Assembly: GCF_003660165.1 (NCBI RefSeq)
Contig: NZ_CP032829.1
Coordinates: forward strand, 1,488,001 to 1,552,000
Source of the DNA: Sphingomonas paeninsulae
Lineage (GTDB): Bacteria; Pseudomonadota; Alphaproteobacteria; Sphingomonadales; Sphingomonadaceae
Length of the DNA: 64,000 nt
Reading direction: 5' to 3'
Shown here: in pieces, positions 19,511 through 28,364 of the stretch
Layout of the letters: each line of letters begins with the position of its first letter
How positions within the stretch are numbered: position 1 is the stretch's first letter
Notes under the pieces: generated by a model
Databases searched by the model: none
Seen by the model: only the letters and a program-made list of their open reading frames with translations
What the model was told of the DNA's origin: nothing
Made by a program: the position numbers and the translations under genes

Positions 19511-20269
19511 TTGCCCGACGCCAGCGCCACATACCAATGGACAACGACACCGCTCAGCATCGCGACCATAAGAGTTGAGAGAGAACTACAGGGCCGCGTA
19601 AAGACAGATGAAGTCACCGTGCGTCGCTATGCCGACGATATGGCGAAGGGCGACACTTTCCCCTCGATCCAAGTCGCGAAAGTCAAGCGCAGCTATTACG
19701 TGGTTGACGGTTTCCACCGACTAGAGGCCGCTCGCTCCCTAGGCCATCAAACGATTGTGGCTGACGTTTCAACAATGACGCAGACCGAAGCGACAATGTT
19801 TGCGATCAACAGCAATCGAACGCACGGCCTCACCCCCAAGCCAGCTGACAAGCGCCGCTCTTTCAGCCTCTACGTTGCGACTGGACTACACCTGTTACCC
19901 AATGGCCGCCTTAAGTCGTCCCGCATGATAGCAGATGAACTGAGCAATCTCGTCTCACACACCTCAGTCCGAAAGTACCTCAAGGCCGAAGGTGTTCACG
20001 TCGCCGACCTTCACGACGATGATACCGAATACAAGGCTTGGGATCACGGTCAGGACGACATGAGCGACGAAGAGAAGGAGGACGAGGCTCTGGGGCTGAT
20101 ACGCCACCTTTGGACCCTCTTCGAGACGACAGAGGACCGAAAGCACCAAGAGGTTATCCGAAATGCCCTAGGCCCGTTGTATGAGCGCATGGGGCAAGAG
20201 TTGGAAGGAACAGATTACGCTCCGATACTCAACGCCACCTTCAGCCGTGCAGACACTCTAGAAATCTGA
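19511..20269 (+). CDS. ParB/sulfiredoxin-fold domain protein
   Basis: 252 residues if read from TTG 19511; no ATG is available before residue 44. Residues 15-100 match the ParB N-terminal domain, with the motif VVDGFHRLEAARSLG (G-x-H-R). A helix-turn-helix-like stretch (about 130-165, RMIADELSNLVSHTSVRKYL) follows. The C-terminal part is acidic and helical with no known domain. There is no parA beside it, so a role in partition is unlikely; stand-alone ParB-like proteins on integrative elements often act as regulators or, in some families, nucleases. Function is inferred only. Confidence 0.75.
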   Translation: MPDASATYQWTTTPLSIATIRVERELQGRVKTDEVTVRRYADDMAKGDTFPSIQVAKVKRSYYVVDGFHRLEAARSLGHQTIVADVSTMTQTEATMFAINSNRTHGLTPKPADKRRSFSLYVATGLHLLPNGRLKSSRMIADELSNLVSHTSVRKYLKAEGVHVADLHDDDTEYKAWDHGQDDMSDEEKEDEALGLIRHLWTLFETTEDRKHQEVIRNALGPLYERMGQELEGTDYAPILNATFSRADTLEI

Positions 20270-20447
20270 CAGAGGAGTTCCTGCCTACTCAGGACCCCCG
20301 TAGCGGAGGGTAGCAACCCAAAGGCCAAGGCCCTCCGCCGTAACGTCCTAAGCCGCTAGCGGGACTTTCGTAAGCGCCAAATCTCCCCCACATATCGGCG
20401 ATCCGTGATCTGAGTATGCTTAGCCTCCTCATGTGAGGGGAAGCTTG

Positions 20448-20855
20448 GTGTCAGGTATCGAAACAACATTCGAAACGACTTTCGAAAGCAAGGGTGGCCG
20501 CCGTCCTCAACGGATGGACGTGATCCCGGCGGGTGCGGCACGCCGGATGTGGGCACCCGACGCCAAGGCGCGGATCGTCGAGGAGAGTTTTGTCGCTGGT
20601 GCCAATATCGCGGCGATCGCGCGCGCCAACGACCTTTTACCCCAGCAGCTTTATGCGTGGCGGCACACAGTGTTGAAGGCGCGTGAGATGGCGTTTGTGC
20701 CGGTGGTTGTTGACGAGCCCGGCCCGCCGCTGTCGTCCGTATCAACCGTCGCAGAGGTTATCATCCATGCGGGGACGATGACGATCCACGTTCCTGATAA
20801 TGTCACGGTCGCGCATATCGAGCGCGTTCTTACTGCGATGAGGCAGATGACGTGA
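20448..20855 (+). CDS. tnpA: IS66 family accessory protein TnpA
   Basis: 135 residues from GTG 20448, which has AGGGGAAG 4 bases upstream; a GTG at 20433 is an alternative. The N-terminal helix-turn-helix (WAPDAKARIVEESF, then IARANDLLPQQLYAWR) is that of the IS3/IS66 orfA-type DNA-binding proteins. It is needed with TnpB for transposition of IS66 elements. The stop overlaps the GTG of tnpB (GTGA). Confidence 0.9.
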   Translation: MSGIETTFETTFESKGGRRPQRMDVIPAGAARRMWAPDAKARIVEESFVAGANIAAIARANDLLPQQLYAWRHTVLKAREMAFVPVVVDEPGPPLSSVSTVAEVIIHAGTMTIHVPDNVTVAHIERVLTAMRQMT

Positions 20856-21205
20856 TCCTCCCACCGGGACCACTCAAGGTGATGGTTGCGACCAAGCCGG
20901 TCGACTTCAGGAAGGGAGCCGTCAGCCTTGCAGCGCTCGTCGAGAATGAGCTTGGCCTCAAGCCGTTCTCGGGCGTGGCATATATCTTCCGGTCGAAGCG
21001 CGCGAACCGGATCAAGCTGCTGGTCTGGGACGGCACGGGCCTGGTGCTGGTGAGCAAGGTTCTCCAGACCGGCGGCTTCTGCTGGCCGCGAGCTGGCGAC
21101 GGCGTGATGCGGCTGACGCCAAGCCAGGCATCGGCGTTGTTCGAGGGTCTGCAATGGACCCGAATGCATGAGGTCCGGGTGCAGAAACCGCAGGTTGCGC
21201 AGTAG
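20852..21205 (+). CDS. tnpB: IS66 family accessory protein TnpB
   Basis: 117 residues from GTG 20852, coupled to tnpA by a 4-base overlap. The family signature is clear: KPVDFRKGAVSLAALV at the N-terminus and the KRANRIKLLVWDGTGLVL segment in the middle. The biochemical role of IS66 TnpB (Orf2) is still poorly defined, but it is required for transposition. Confidence 0.95.
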   Translation: MILPPGPLKVMVATKPVDFRKGAVSLAALVENELGLKPFSGVAYIFRSKRANRIKLLVWDGTGLVLVSKVLQTGGFCWPRAGDGVMRLTPSQASALFEGLQWTRMHEVRVQKPQVAQ

Positions 21206-21273
21206 GTCGCACGCCTGAATCTGCTCGTCGAAATGACGGTTGCGACGCCGGAAAAACATGCCAGAAATAGTCC

Positions 21274-22836
21274 ATGTCTGCGAGCGAAGCCGACCTTCCC
21301 GACGATGTCGTGGTCCTCAAGGCGATGGTGATCGCGGGGCTCGAACGCGAGGCGCGGATGCAGCATCTGCTCGATCAGCTGAAGCGGGCAACGTTCGGCA
21401 AACGCTCTGAAAAGCTCAGCGCCGATCAACTGGCACTGGCGCTCGAGGACATCGAAGTTGCGCAGGCCGAGTTGCTGGCGCTCGCCGAGCAGTCGCCGGT
21501 CGGGCCGAAGGCCGAGAAGAAGCGCAAGGAAACGACCGAACGTGCTTCGCTGCCAGCACATCTGCCCCGGATCCGCGAAGTAATCATGCCGGTTGAAACC
21601 GAATGTCCGTGCTGCGGCGGTGCGCTGCACTGTATTGATGAGGATGTCGCCAGTCGGCTCGATGTCATCCCCGTCCGGTATCGGGTGATCGTAACGGTGC
21701 GTCCGAAGATGGCGTGCCGCACATGCAGCGACGGCGTGTTCCAGGCCCCTGCACCAAAGCATGTCGTGCCGGGCGGCCTTCCAACCGAGGCGCTGCTCGC
21801 CGACGTGATCGTCAGGAAATACGCCGACCATGGTCCGTTTTACCGGCAGGCACAGGCACTGCGTCGCCAGGGCATCCAGATCGATCGCGGTACGATGTGC
21901 AACTGGTCGGGGCGTAGTGCCGCGTGGCTCGGGCGGATCACCCGGCGCATGAAGGCTGAACTGCTGTCGGGCGACCGGCTCTTTGTCGATGAGACCACTG
22001 CGCGGGTGCTGGCACCGGGCACGGGCAAGACAAAGACCGGCTATTTATGGGCGATCGCCCGCGACGACCGTGCTCATGGCGGGACCGATCCGCCGGCCGT
22101 GGTCTACAGCTACATGCCGGGGCGCGGCAAAGTCTGGGCCGCGCAGTTGCTCGGCAGCTATCACGGCATCGTCCAGTGCGACGGTTATGGGGCTTATAAG
22201 CATATCGAGGCCTCCGATCGTGCCGGTGGCGCGGGAAAGCTCGCCTTTTGTTGGGCGCACGTGCGGCGCGGCTTCTTCGACGCGACAAAAGGCGGCAACG
22301 CACCGGTGGCCGATGAGGCGCTGCGCCAGATCGCCCGTCTGTACGCCATCGAGGCCAAAATCCGGGGATCAGACCACGAGCATCGCCGCGCAATCCGTCG
22401 GGCTGAATCCGCACCTCTGGTCACGGCGATGAAGCTCTGGATGAAAGACATGCTGCCCAGGCTACCAAGAGGCTCCGGAACGGCAGGCGCAATCGGCTAT
22501 GCGCTCAATCACTGGAATGGCCTCAATCGCTTCCTCGACGACGGTCGCATCGAGCTCGACAACAATACCGTCGAGCGTTCGATGCGACCGATAGCTCTGC
22601 AGAGAAAAAATGCGCTTTTTGCTGGGCACGACCTCGGTGCCGAAAACTGGGCCATCATCGCCAGCCTCGTGGAAACCTGCAAGCTCAACGCCATCGATCC
22701 GCAAGCCTATCTGACTGACGTTCTTGGCCGCATCATCCACCGCAGCGACGGCGACCCCATCGATGATCTGCTGCCGTATAACTGGACCGACAGCCGCACC
22801 GCGAACCTGCCTAACGTCACCGCGCAAGCCGCATAA
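21274..22836 (+). CDS. tnpC: IS66 family transposase TnpC
   Basis: 520 residues, full length. An N-terminal leucine-rich coiled region precedes a zinc-finger-like pair (CPCCG and CRTC). The DDE catalytic domain shows its acidic residues in LFVDETTARVL, VQCDGYGAYKH and NNTVERSMRP. The frame is intact, so transposition activity is plausible. Confidence 0.96.
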   Translation: MSASEADLPDDVVVLKAMVIAGLEREARMQHLLDQLKRATFGKRSEKLSADQLALALEDIEVAQAELLALAEQSPVGPKAEKKRKETTERASLPAHLPRIREVIMPVETECPCCGGALHCIDEDVASRLDVIPVRYRVIVTVRPKMACRTCSDGVFQAPAPKHVVPGGLPTEALLADVIVRKYADHGPFYRQAQALRRQGIQIDRGTMCNWSGRSAAWLGRITRRMKAELLSGDRLFVDETTARVLAPGTGKTKTGYLWAIARDDRAHGGTDPPAVVYSYMPGRGKVWAAQLLGSYHGIVQCDGYGAYKHIEASDRAGGAGKLAFCWAHVRRGFFDATKGGNAPVADEALRQIARLYAIEAKIRGSDHEHRRAIRRAESAPLVTAMKLWMKDMLPRLPRGSGTAGAIGYALNHWNGLNRFLDDGRIELDNNTVERSMRPIALQRKNALFAGHDLGAENWAIIASLVETCKLNAIDPQAYLTDVLGRIIHRSDGDPIDDLLPYNWTDSRTANLPNVTAQAA

Positions 22837-22875
22837 CCAAACCCCGTGGGGATGATTTAGCGCTTACGGACTTTC

Positions 22876-23317
22876 AGGGCCACCATACGGTTATACGCCT
22901 CCGTCAACTGTAGGTCGCTGACGACCACACGGTGCAGCTTGGGAACCTCAAGCCCTTAAGTTTCCAACTGAGAAAATACATGAACTCCTACGTCCATAGT
23001 ATCCAAGGTCACGGCCTCAATACCATCGACACGCGAGTCAATATCATAAGACATACATAGCTCGCTCCTATTGGCGTAAGCGCCGTCGCCATTAGGTCAT
23101 AGCAACCTCAGTGGATCAAGAAGATTAAACTCCATAATAGACGATGGTCATCAATCGGAAACAGTCTAATATCATGTAGGATACTACAGACTATTTATCG
23201 TTACAGACAATAGTCCAACCACAGACTGGCCGAAATTATATCGGACATATCGTCCAACACTATCTGATGCATGCGAAATAATATTGCGCGAGATAACATA
23301 AGTTGTTCGGCCTTAGA
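22876..23317. other. Non-coding stretch downstream of IS66
   Basis: About 440 bases that are visibly more AT-rich than the surroundings. No convincing gene was found. The hexamer ACAGAC recurs three times at 17-18-base spacing (23186, 23203, 23221). These could be recombinase subsites, but that is only a suggestion. Confidence 0.4.
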
Positions 23318-23971
23318 TTAAGCCAAGACTCTCGCCACCTGAGTTGCCGTCCACTCCCCGCCCCTCCGTGTCTGCACGCCACGTTCATTCAACCTACGCG
23401 CAATGCCACCAAGGCTCACGATACCTTCCGCCTTCACGTCCTCTACAGCCACCCGGACACGATCATTAAATTGTCCCGCAGCCCTTTGACGCGCCTCCAG
23501 CCCCAAAGACGGATCGACCTTAACGCCGTTCGCCCTCCAGCCCCCAAGGATCACGCCACGCGCCTTCGCAGCAGCCAACGCCGCCTTCGTCCGGTCAGAG
23601 ATACGCTTGCGCTCGTTTTCATCAACGGCAGCGATAATGTGTATCGTCATGCGTGAGGCGTCAGGCATATCACAGGCGGTAAACTCGACACCTGCGTCCA
23701 TAAGCTGAGATACAAAGGCGACATTGCGAGCAAGCCGGTCCAGCTTCGCCACAAGCAGCTTAGCCCCCGTCAGCCGTGCATGGGCCAACGCCTTCGCCAA
23801 CTCAGGGCGATCATTGCGCTTCCCACTCTCCATCTCACGGTAAAGAGGAACTAGCAGCCGGTCCCCCGCGCCCATGAAGCGCCGTATAGCTTCCTCTTGT
23901 GCCTCCAGCCCCAAGCCCGAACGCCCCTGCTCCGCAGTCGATACCCGGATATAGCCAACATAATCAGTCAT
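23318..23971 (-). CDS. Serine recombinase (resolvase/invertase family)
   Basis: 217 residues. The catalytic serine is S11 in VGYIRVST, and further resolvase motifs include KLDRLARNVAFVSQLM and the ENERKRISDRTKAAL helix E region. A C-terminal helix-turn-helix (IARRLNERGVQTRRGGEWTA) reads DNA. Size and layout are those of small resolvases or invertases. It is the last gene of element 1 and may resolve cointegrates or invert a segment; no res site was identified. Confidence 0.92.
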   Translation of the reverse strand: MTDYVGYIRVSTAEQGRSGLGLEAQEEAIRRFMGAGDRLLVPLYREMESGKRNDRPELAKALAHARLTGAKLLVAKLDRLARNVAFVSQLMDAGVEFTACDMPDASRMTIHIIAAVDENERKRISDRTKAALAAAKARGVILGGWRANGVKVDPSLGLEARQRAAGQFNDRVRVAVEDVKAEGIVSLGGIARRLNERGVQTRRGGEWTATQVARVLA

Positions 23972-24606
23972 CGCGCATATCTCTTACGTTTCAAGCATCG
24001 GTCATTGACTGAAATGTAACAGGCTAGGCAAGCCAATGCTACCGCCAATTCGCCTCCCCATTCAGCACCCCTAATGGCGCACAGATATCAGAGTAAATTA
24101 GAAACACAGACTGACGCCGCATCCTTAGTCCTTGGCTCTTTCGTCGACCAAGATAAGCGATAGGAGTAATGAACGGGTCCCCTATCATTTGGGGCGTAAT
24201 AGTTTCTTTTGGCTCTCAGGGCTGCTTCAAAATCACCGCTTAAACCAACGCCCACAGTTGTTAAGCGTAGCGCCCGTCTCTCAGCAGCATTGAGCGGTCC
24301 CCGAGTTAATCAGGTATCGCCCGACCAATAATGATAACTGCCACCATAAAAATAATAAACCAAACAGGTATGAACATTTCAGCGCCCCCCGATTATCCTG
24401 TGCTCTAACTCTAAGGGCAACATGGAAGGAAACAATGACAATGACTTTATTGGCAGGGAGCCAGCACACGACCAGCACAGAGCTATGGTTCGAGTCCTAA
24501 ACGCGGACTCACATGCTTGCAGACGATACAAAGCACCGCTACAGAACACCCACCGAGCAAGCTAGAATATGACGCAAATCTGCCGTTTATTCGTCCACAT
24601 GGCCCC
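23972..24606. other. Non-coding right end of element 1
   Basis: About 630 bases between the recombinase and the middle att copy, without a convincing gene. It contains the right inner direct repeat (24522-24545) and a 12-base match to the tRNA-Leu T-arm (GGTTCGAGTCCT at 24487-24498) that could be a worn att remnant or chance. Confidence 0.45.
24522..24545 (+). repeat. Inner direct repeat of element 1, right copy
   Basis: Counterpart of 17539-17562, with 21 of 24 bases identical and in the same orientation, about 60 bases inside the att copy at 24607. Confidence 0.55.
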
Positions 24607-24624
24607 GTCCTCTTCTGGGCACCA
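24607..24624 (+). repeat. Middle att copy (tRNA-Leu 3' end)
   Basis: 18 bases GTCCTCTTCTGGGCACCA, identical to 17458-17475 and to part of 37028-37055. It separates element 1 from element 2. Confidence 0.88.
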
Positions 24625-24871
24625 GAGAAACTTTTCAAAACATCCCAAAACTATCGACAAAACGGCAGAAATCTGCCATTTTATCCTTGTTCTTGTCCAA
24701 GGTTGTTTCAACAGATTTCAGCAAATCCCGCAAAAAACGGGCCATAAATTGGGCCACAAAACGGGCCATCTTGGCCTTATCGTTTTTCGATGGCCCGTTT
24801 TACGGGAATCGAAGCTGCTGAGTTCATCGAATCCGCCCCGCTCAAGAATGTTTTGGATGGGAGAAAAGGTC

Positions 24872-26083
24872 ATGCCTTTGACTGATTCACAGATTCGTAG
24901 GCTCAAACCACGGGACCGAACTTATAAATGCACTGATGGGTATGGCCTTTATCTGGAGGTCAGTCCGAGTGGATCAAAACTCTGACGTTTTAAGTACACT
25001 CACCTCGGTAAAGAAAAGCGCATCGCCCTGGGGCGGTATCCTGAAATCGGACTGGCGGCGGCTCGACGAAAACGATATGAGGCTAAACTTAAATTAGCGG
25101 ATGGCAATGATCCACTTGCTGAGCGCAAGCAGGAAAAGCTGTTAGCGTTGTACAAGGCTGCCAACAGCTTTGGGGACGTCGCGCGCGAATATATCAAAAA
25201 AATGAGCGCTGAAGGTAAGGCTGAGGCGGCGACGACCAAGGCCAACTGGCTTCTCGAGCAGTTGAATCCGATGGCGAACCGGGCAATCGCAGATCTCAAG
25301 CCGGTGGAAGTGCTGGCCACCCTCAAACGCATTGAAGCTAAGGGCAAATATGAAACGGCACGCCGCGCACGCTCGTTCGCGAGCCGCGTTTTTCGCTACG
25401 GGGTAGCGACCGGTCGAGCCGAAAATGACCCTACGGCGATATTACGTGGAGCATTAATCACGCCCAAGGTCAAACACCACGGTGCTCTTCTTGATCCGAC
25501 GGCGGTGGGCGATCTTCTCAGGGCGATTGACGGCTATTCGGGCCATTTGGTCACGCGAATAGCACTGAGGGTGTCGCCTCACCTCATGGCCCGGCCGGGT
25601 GAACTCCGACAGGCTAAGTGGAATGAATTCGATCTGGCTAACGCGGTCTGGAAAATTCCTGCCGAGCGCATGAAGATGCGTAAGCCGCATACGGTGCCGC
25701 TCTCGCGACAGGTCAAGACGGATCTTGAAGAATTATTCGCTCTCACCGGACCAACGGGATTCGTATTCCCGGCTTTTCACACCTCGCTCCGCCCGCTTAG
25801 CGAAAACACGATCAACCAGTGCTTTCGACGCATGGGTTACGGCGTGGGCGAGATTACGGCTCACGGTTTGCGAAGCACAGCGTCAACATTGCTTAACGAA
25901 AGCGGGAAATGGAGCGCCGATGCCATCGAGCGATCACTCGCACACGCCGACCACGATGCCGTCCGAGGCATCTACAATCGTGGTCATTATTGGGAGGAAC
26001 GCGTCGCCATGCATCAATGGTGGAGCGATTATTTGAGCGACCTTAGAGACAACGCGAAACGCGACCAACATCTGGATTCCTAA
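24872..26083 (+). pseudogene. int: P4-type tyrosine integrase of element 2, nonsense codon at residue 38
   Basis: Reading from ATG 24872 gives the DUF4102-type N-terminus (LTDSQIRRLKPRDRTYK, DGYGLYLEVSPSGSKL). It stops at TGA 24983-24985, where the family has Trp (SKLWRFKY). The same frame continues without further breaks to 26083, so the repaired protein would have 403 residues. The core-binding domain and catalytic motifs are present: ARPGELRQAKW (Arg), HGLRSTASTLLNE (His-x-x-Arg) and LAHADHDAVRGIYNR (His, Tyr). A TGG to TGA change explains the stop. The gene lies directly inside the middle att copy, so it is the element 2 integrase, now probably dead. Confidence 0.88.
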
Positions 26084-26164
26084 ATGGCTACTAGACCCCG
26101 TCCTTGCAAAGCCAATTCTTGCGACCTGCCCTCTACGATTGACATGAACCCCGTTGATCAGCCG

Positions 26165-26977
26165 CGCAGCTGGTGAAGGCATACGTCAAGCGCGGCAAAA
26201 ACGACGCAGCGCCGAGGCCCTGTGTGAGGCGATGAGTCGCCCCACCATGCGGTTCGTGCCGGTGAAGACGGCCGATCAGTACGCCGTGCTAATGCTGATG
26301 GGTGTGCGTGACCGGTTGATCCGCAACCAGACGCAGCTCTCGAACGCAATCCGTGGCTTTGCTGCAGAGTTCGGCGTAACGGCCGCCAGGGGTATCGATC
26401 ATCTGAGTCGATTGCTCGATCGGCTACAAGCCGACAACGGTCTTCCTTTATTGGCCCGCGAATTGTTCGCGACGCACGCAACGGAATATAATCAGCTCCA
26501 GACAAAGATCGCTGAGGTCGATGCCAAGCAGGCGGCCTGGCAGAAGACCGAGCCACGCTGCCATCGCCTGGCGAAGATCCCGGCATAGCCGCAATCGGCG
26601 CCGCCTTGCTCGTGATGAAGACCCCCGCACCGGAGAGGTTCGCCTCGGGGCGCCAGTTCGCTGCCTGGATCGGGCTGACGCCTAAAGATCACTCCACTGC
26701 GGGCAAGGTCAGGCATGGCGGCATTACCCGCGCAGGCGACGAGAGTTTGCGCAGCGTCCTCGTGACGGGCGCCACAGCCGTCGTCAGGCACGTCGCAGCG
26801 GGCACCAGCAAGAACGCTTTCGCGCCTTGGGTTGAACAGTTGCTCAGGCGCAAGGCGCCCAAGCTCGTCGCCGTTGCCCTTGCCAACAAGATGGCTCGCA
26901 TAGCTTGGAAGCTGATGGTCAGCGGCCAAAGCTACGCTGGCAAGGCTACACCGGTCGAGATGGCCGTCGCCGCATAG
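26165..26977 (+). pseudogene. IS110 family transposase remnant
   Basis: The N-terminal RuvC-like half is largely missing. The remainder begins at QLVKAYVKRGKNDA, loses frame there, and resumes as EALCEAMSRPTMRFVPVKT. It shifts again near 26582, where one missing G would restore KIPGIAAIGAALLVMKTP. The last part contains the transposase_20 motif GRQFAAWIGLTPKDHSTAGK. Non-coding 3' sequence of the element seems to continue to about 27,230. It is a dead fragment between the integrase and an IS91 piece. Confidence 0.85.
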
Positions 26978-27242
26978 AGATCAGCCAGCGTGGGGAGCAA
27001 AGAGATGCAACCGCGCTGAGCCGATGCCAGAACTTGCAAGGGAAAAGCAGATGGTGTGATCGATCGATCCCGACGTAGGAAAATCCGGTAGCCCCAATGG
27101 CCTTCGAGGTCGCACACTTGGCTGGAACCGACGTCGCGGAAACCATCTTCCAGCGTTCATTCGAGCGCGAAAAAAGGCCGGACATATGGAAGCAAGCGAT
27201 CTGATCAAATCAATGCCCAGACCTTGTAAGTGGGGGTCGTCC

Positions 27243-27676
27243 ACATATGGGGATCGGCACTGACCCCCCACCCCCCACGTGCACATGATCGTGCCGGGCG
27301 GTGGCATTGCTCCGGATGGCACGCGCTGGATATCCTCGCGTCCCGCCTTCCTCCTGCCGGTGCGCGTGCTGGGCAAGCTGTTCCGCCGTCTGTTCCTTAC
27401 CCGATTGCTGGCGCTCTACGGCGCGGACAAGTTACGTTTTTACGGCAGCATGGCGCATTGGTCCGATCGTCGCGCCTTCTTGCGTCACATTGCGCCGGTC
27501 AGAAAAAAGCCATGGGTTGTCTATGCCAAGCCGCCCTTCGCTGGCCCCAAAGCGGTGCTGGCGTACCTGTCGCGCTATACCCACCGGGTCGCCATCTCGA
27601 GCCGACGCCTGATCGCCTTCGACGAGGCCGGCGTCACCTTTCGCTTCAAGGATTACCGCCGCGACGGGCCTGAATG
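27243..27676 (+). pseudogene. IS91 family transposase fragment
   Basis: The readable part begins GSALTPHP and, after one extra C in the run near 27,271, continues HMIVPGGGIAPDGTRWISSRP. It then reads LAYLSRYTHRVAISSRRL and FRFKDYRRDG, all typical of the C-terminal half of IS91-type (HUH/Y2) transposases. The N-terminal catalytic part is missing. It ends abruptly at 27,676, where an IS5-type end begins. Confidence 0.82.
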
Positions 27677-27682
27677 TCAAAG

Positions 27683-27752
27683 GGCTTTGTTGCGCAATTG
27701 GGTTTGGTGGATTCCCCGACGAATCGAGAGCTTTAGGGGGCGACTATGCCCA
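27683..27752 (+). repeat. IS5-type insertion sequence end (remnant)
   Basis: About 70 bases starting GGCTTTGTTGCGCAATTGGG. They match, with a few changes, the outer end of the IS5 remnant at 33533-33602 in inverted orientation. Nothing of the transposase remains beyond the first codons. Together the two ends bracket the four-gene cassette. Confidence 0.75.
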
Positions 27753-27906
27753 TGGGCGAGCCCAAAGGGCCTCAGGCCGGCGGTGGGACTTTCCACCTCG
27801 AACGTTGGCACAAGCGCACGCAGCGGATGCAGGCGTGGAACGCCGATGTCATCTCGCTAACGGTACAAGGCTTCATGTTCGGTCGCACACGGCGAGCAGG
27901 TCTCCT

Positions 27907-28341
27907 TCAGCGCCTTCGCCTCTGATCACGCGATTGGGCGAACGAAAATCGCTGATGCAGCAGATAGCTTGTTACGACGGGGCTTATCACGCCGATCGCA
28001 TGGCCCACGGTTTCGTCGTGCCAAACAAAGCCGGCGGCCGGGAAGACGCACCGCACGAGGCCGACGCTGACTATCCAGACCTGGCCGAAGGAGATCGCAT
28101 TCACCATCGTGAAACGCAAAAACTGCGTCGATACCGACCGCTCCGAAAGGTCGAAAACGAGAAACCGCATGAGGACGAAAGCCATGGTCATTCCGACCAA
28201 ATAGGACAGGGCAACCGCTGCCTCGAAGGTCATGGCAAAACTCAACAGCCAGCGTGCGCCGATGTTGGCGCCGGCCGCGATCCCCCCCACGGCTATAAAG
28301 CGCGCGAAGCGCCGGGGCTCAAAGCGGACATGCGGGCTCAT
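27907..28341 (-). CDS. GtrA family membrane protein (Rv3789-like position)
   Basis: 144 residues from ATG 28341, with four predicted membrane helices (about residues 12-32, 36-56, 73-93 and 108-128). The GtrA start RFARFIAVGGIAAGANI and the end SYLLHQRFSF are typical. GtrA proteins move or present polyprenyl-linked sugars; in mycobacteria the gene before dprE1 (Rv3789) is of this family. Here it is the last gene of a cassette that also holds DprE1- and DprE2-like enzymes. It starts 23 bases after the DprE2-like stop. Confidence 0.85.
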   Translation of the reverse strand: MSPHVRFEPRRFARFIAVGGIAAGANIGARWLLSFAMTFEAAVALSYLVGMTMAFVLMRFLVFDLSERSVSTQFLRFTMVNAISFGQVWIVSVGLVRCVFPAAGFVWHDETVGHAIGVISPVVTSYLLHQRFSFAQSRDQRRRR

Positions 28342-28364
28342 GCGCAGTTCGACCCGAACGGGAT

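Larger units (their letters stand above)
20370..22867 (+). mobile_element. IS66 family insertion sequence, complete
   Basis: 2498 bp. The terminal inverted repeats are 20370-20391 and 22846-22867 (22 nt, starting GTAAGCGC and differing at three positions). They are flanked by the 8-bp duplication GGACTTTC. The element holds the three standard genes tnpA, tnpB and tnpC in one direction. All three frames are open, so the element looks recently acquired and possibly active. It inserted about 100 bases downstream of the ParB-like gene. Confidence 0.95.
20362..22875. repeat. 8-bp target duplication flanking the IS66 element
   Basis: GGACTTTC occurs immediately before the left inverted repeat (20362-20369) and immediately after the right one (22868-22875). 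Eight-base duplications are characteristic of IS66 family insertion. Confidence 0.92.
17454..24624. mobile_element. Integrative element 1 at tRNA-Leu
   Basis: About 7.2 kb bounded by the tRNA-Leu 3' end and its 18-base copy at 24607-24624. An integrase gene lies 95 bases inside the tRNA end, as is usual. Contents are the integrase (frameshifted), a ParB-like protein, an IS66 element and a serine recombinase. A 24-base direct repeat lies just inside each end (17539, 24522). No conjugation or replication genes are present, so it would need help to move between cells. Confidence 0.78.

Noticed and set aside
19511-20269. Partition locus or replication origin around the ParB-like gene
   Set aside because: No parA, replication gene or iteron-like repeats nearby.
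24281-24478. Minus-strand frame of 65 codons with hydrophobic stretches
   Set aside because: No ribosome site and no recognisable family; lies in the AT-rich end of element 1.
24487-24498. Fourth att copy
   Set aside because: Only 12 bases of the T-arm match and the acceptor part is absent; chance or an old remnant cannot be told apart.
24983-24985. TGA read as Trp (recoding)
   Set aside because: Core genes here use TGA as stop at tight overlaps (for example 1629-1631 and 44488-44490), so recoding is not supported; simple mutation is enough.
27753-27906. Continuation of an IS5 transposase gene after the left IS end
   Set aside because: After the first codons the translated sequence no longer resembles the IS5 transposase seen at 32608-33539.
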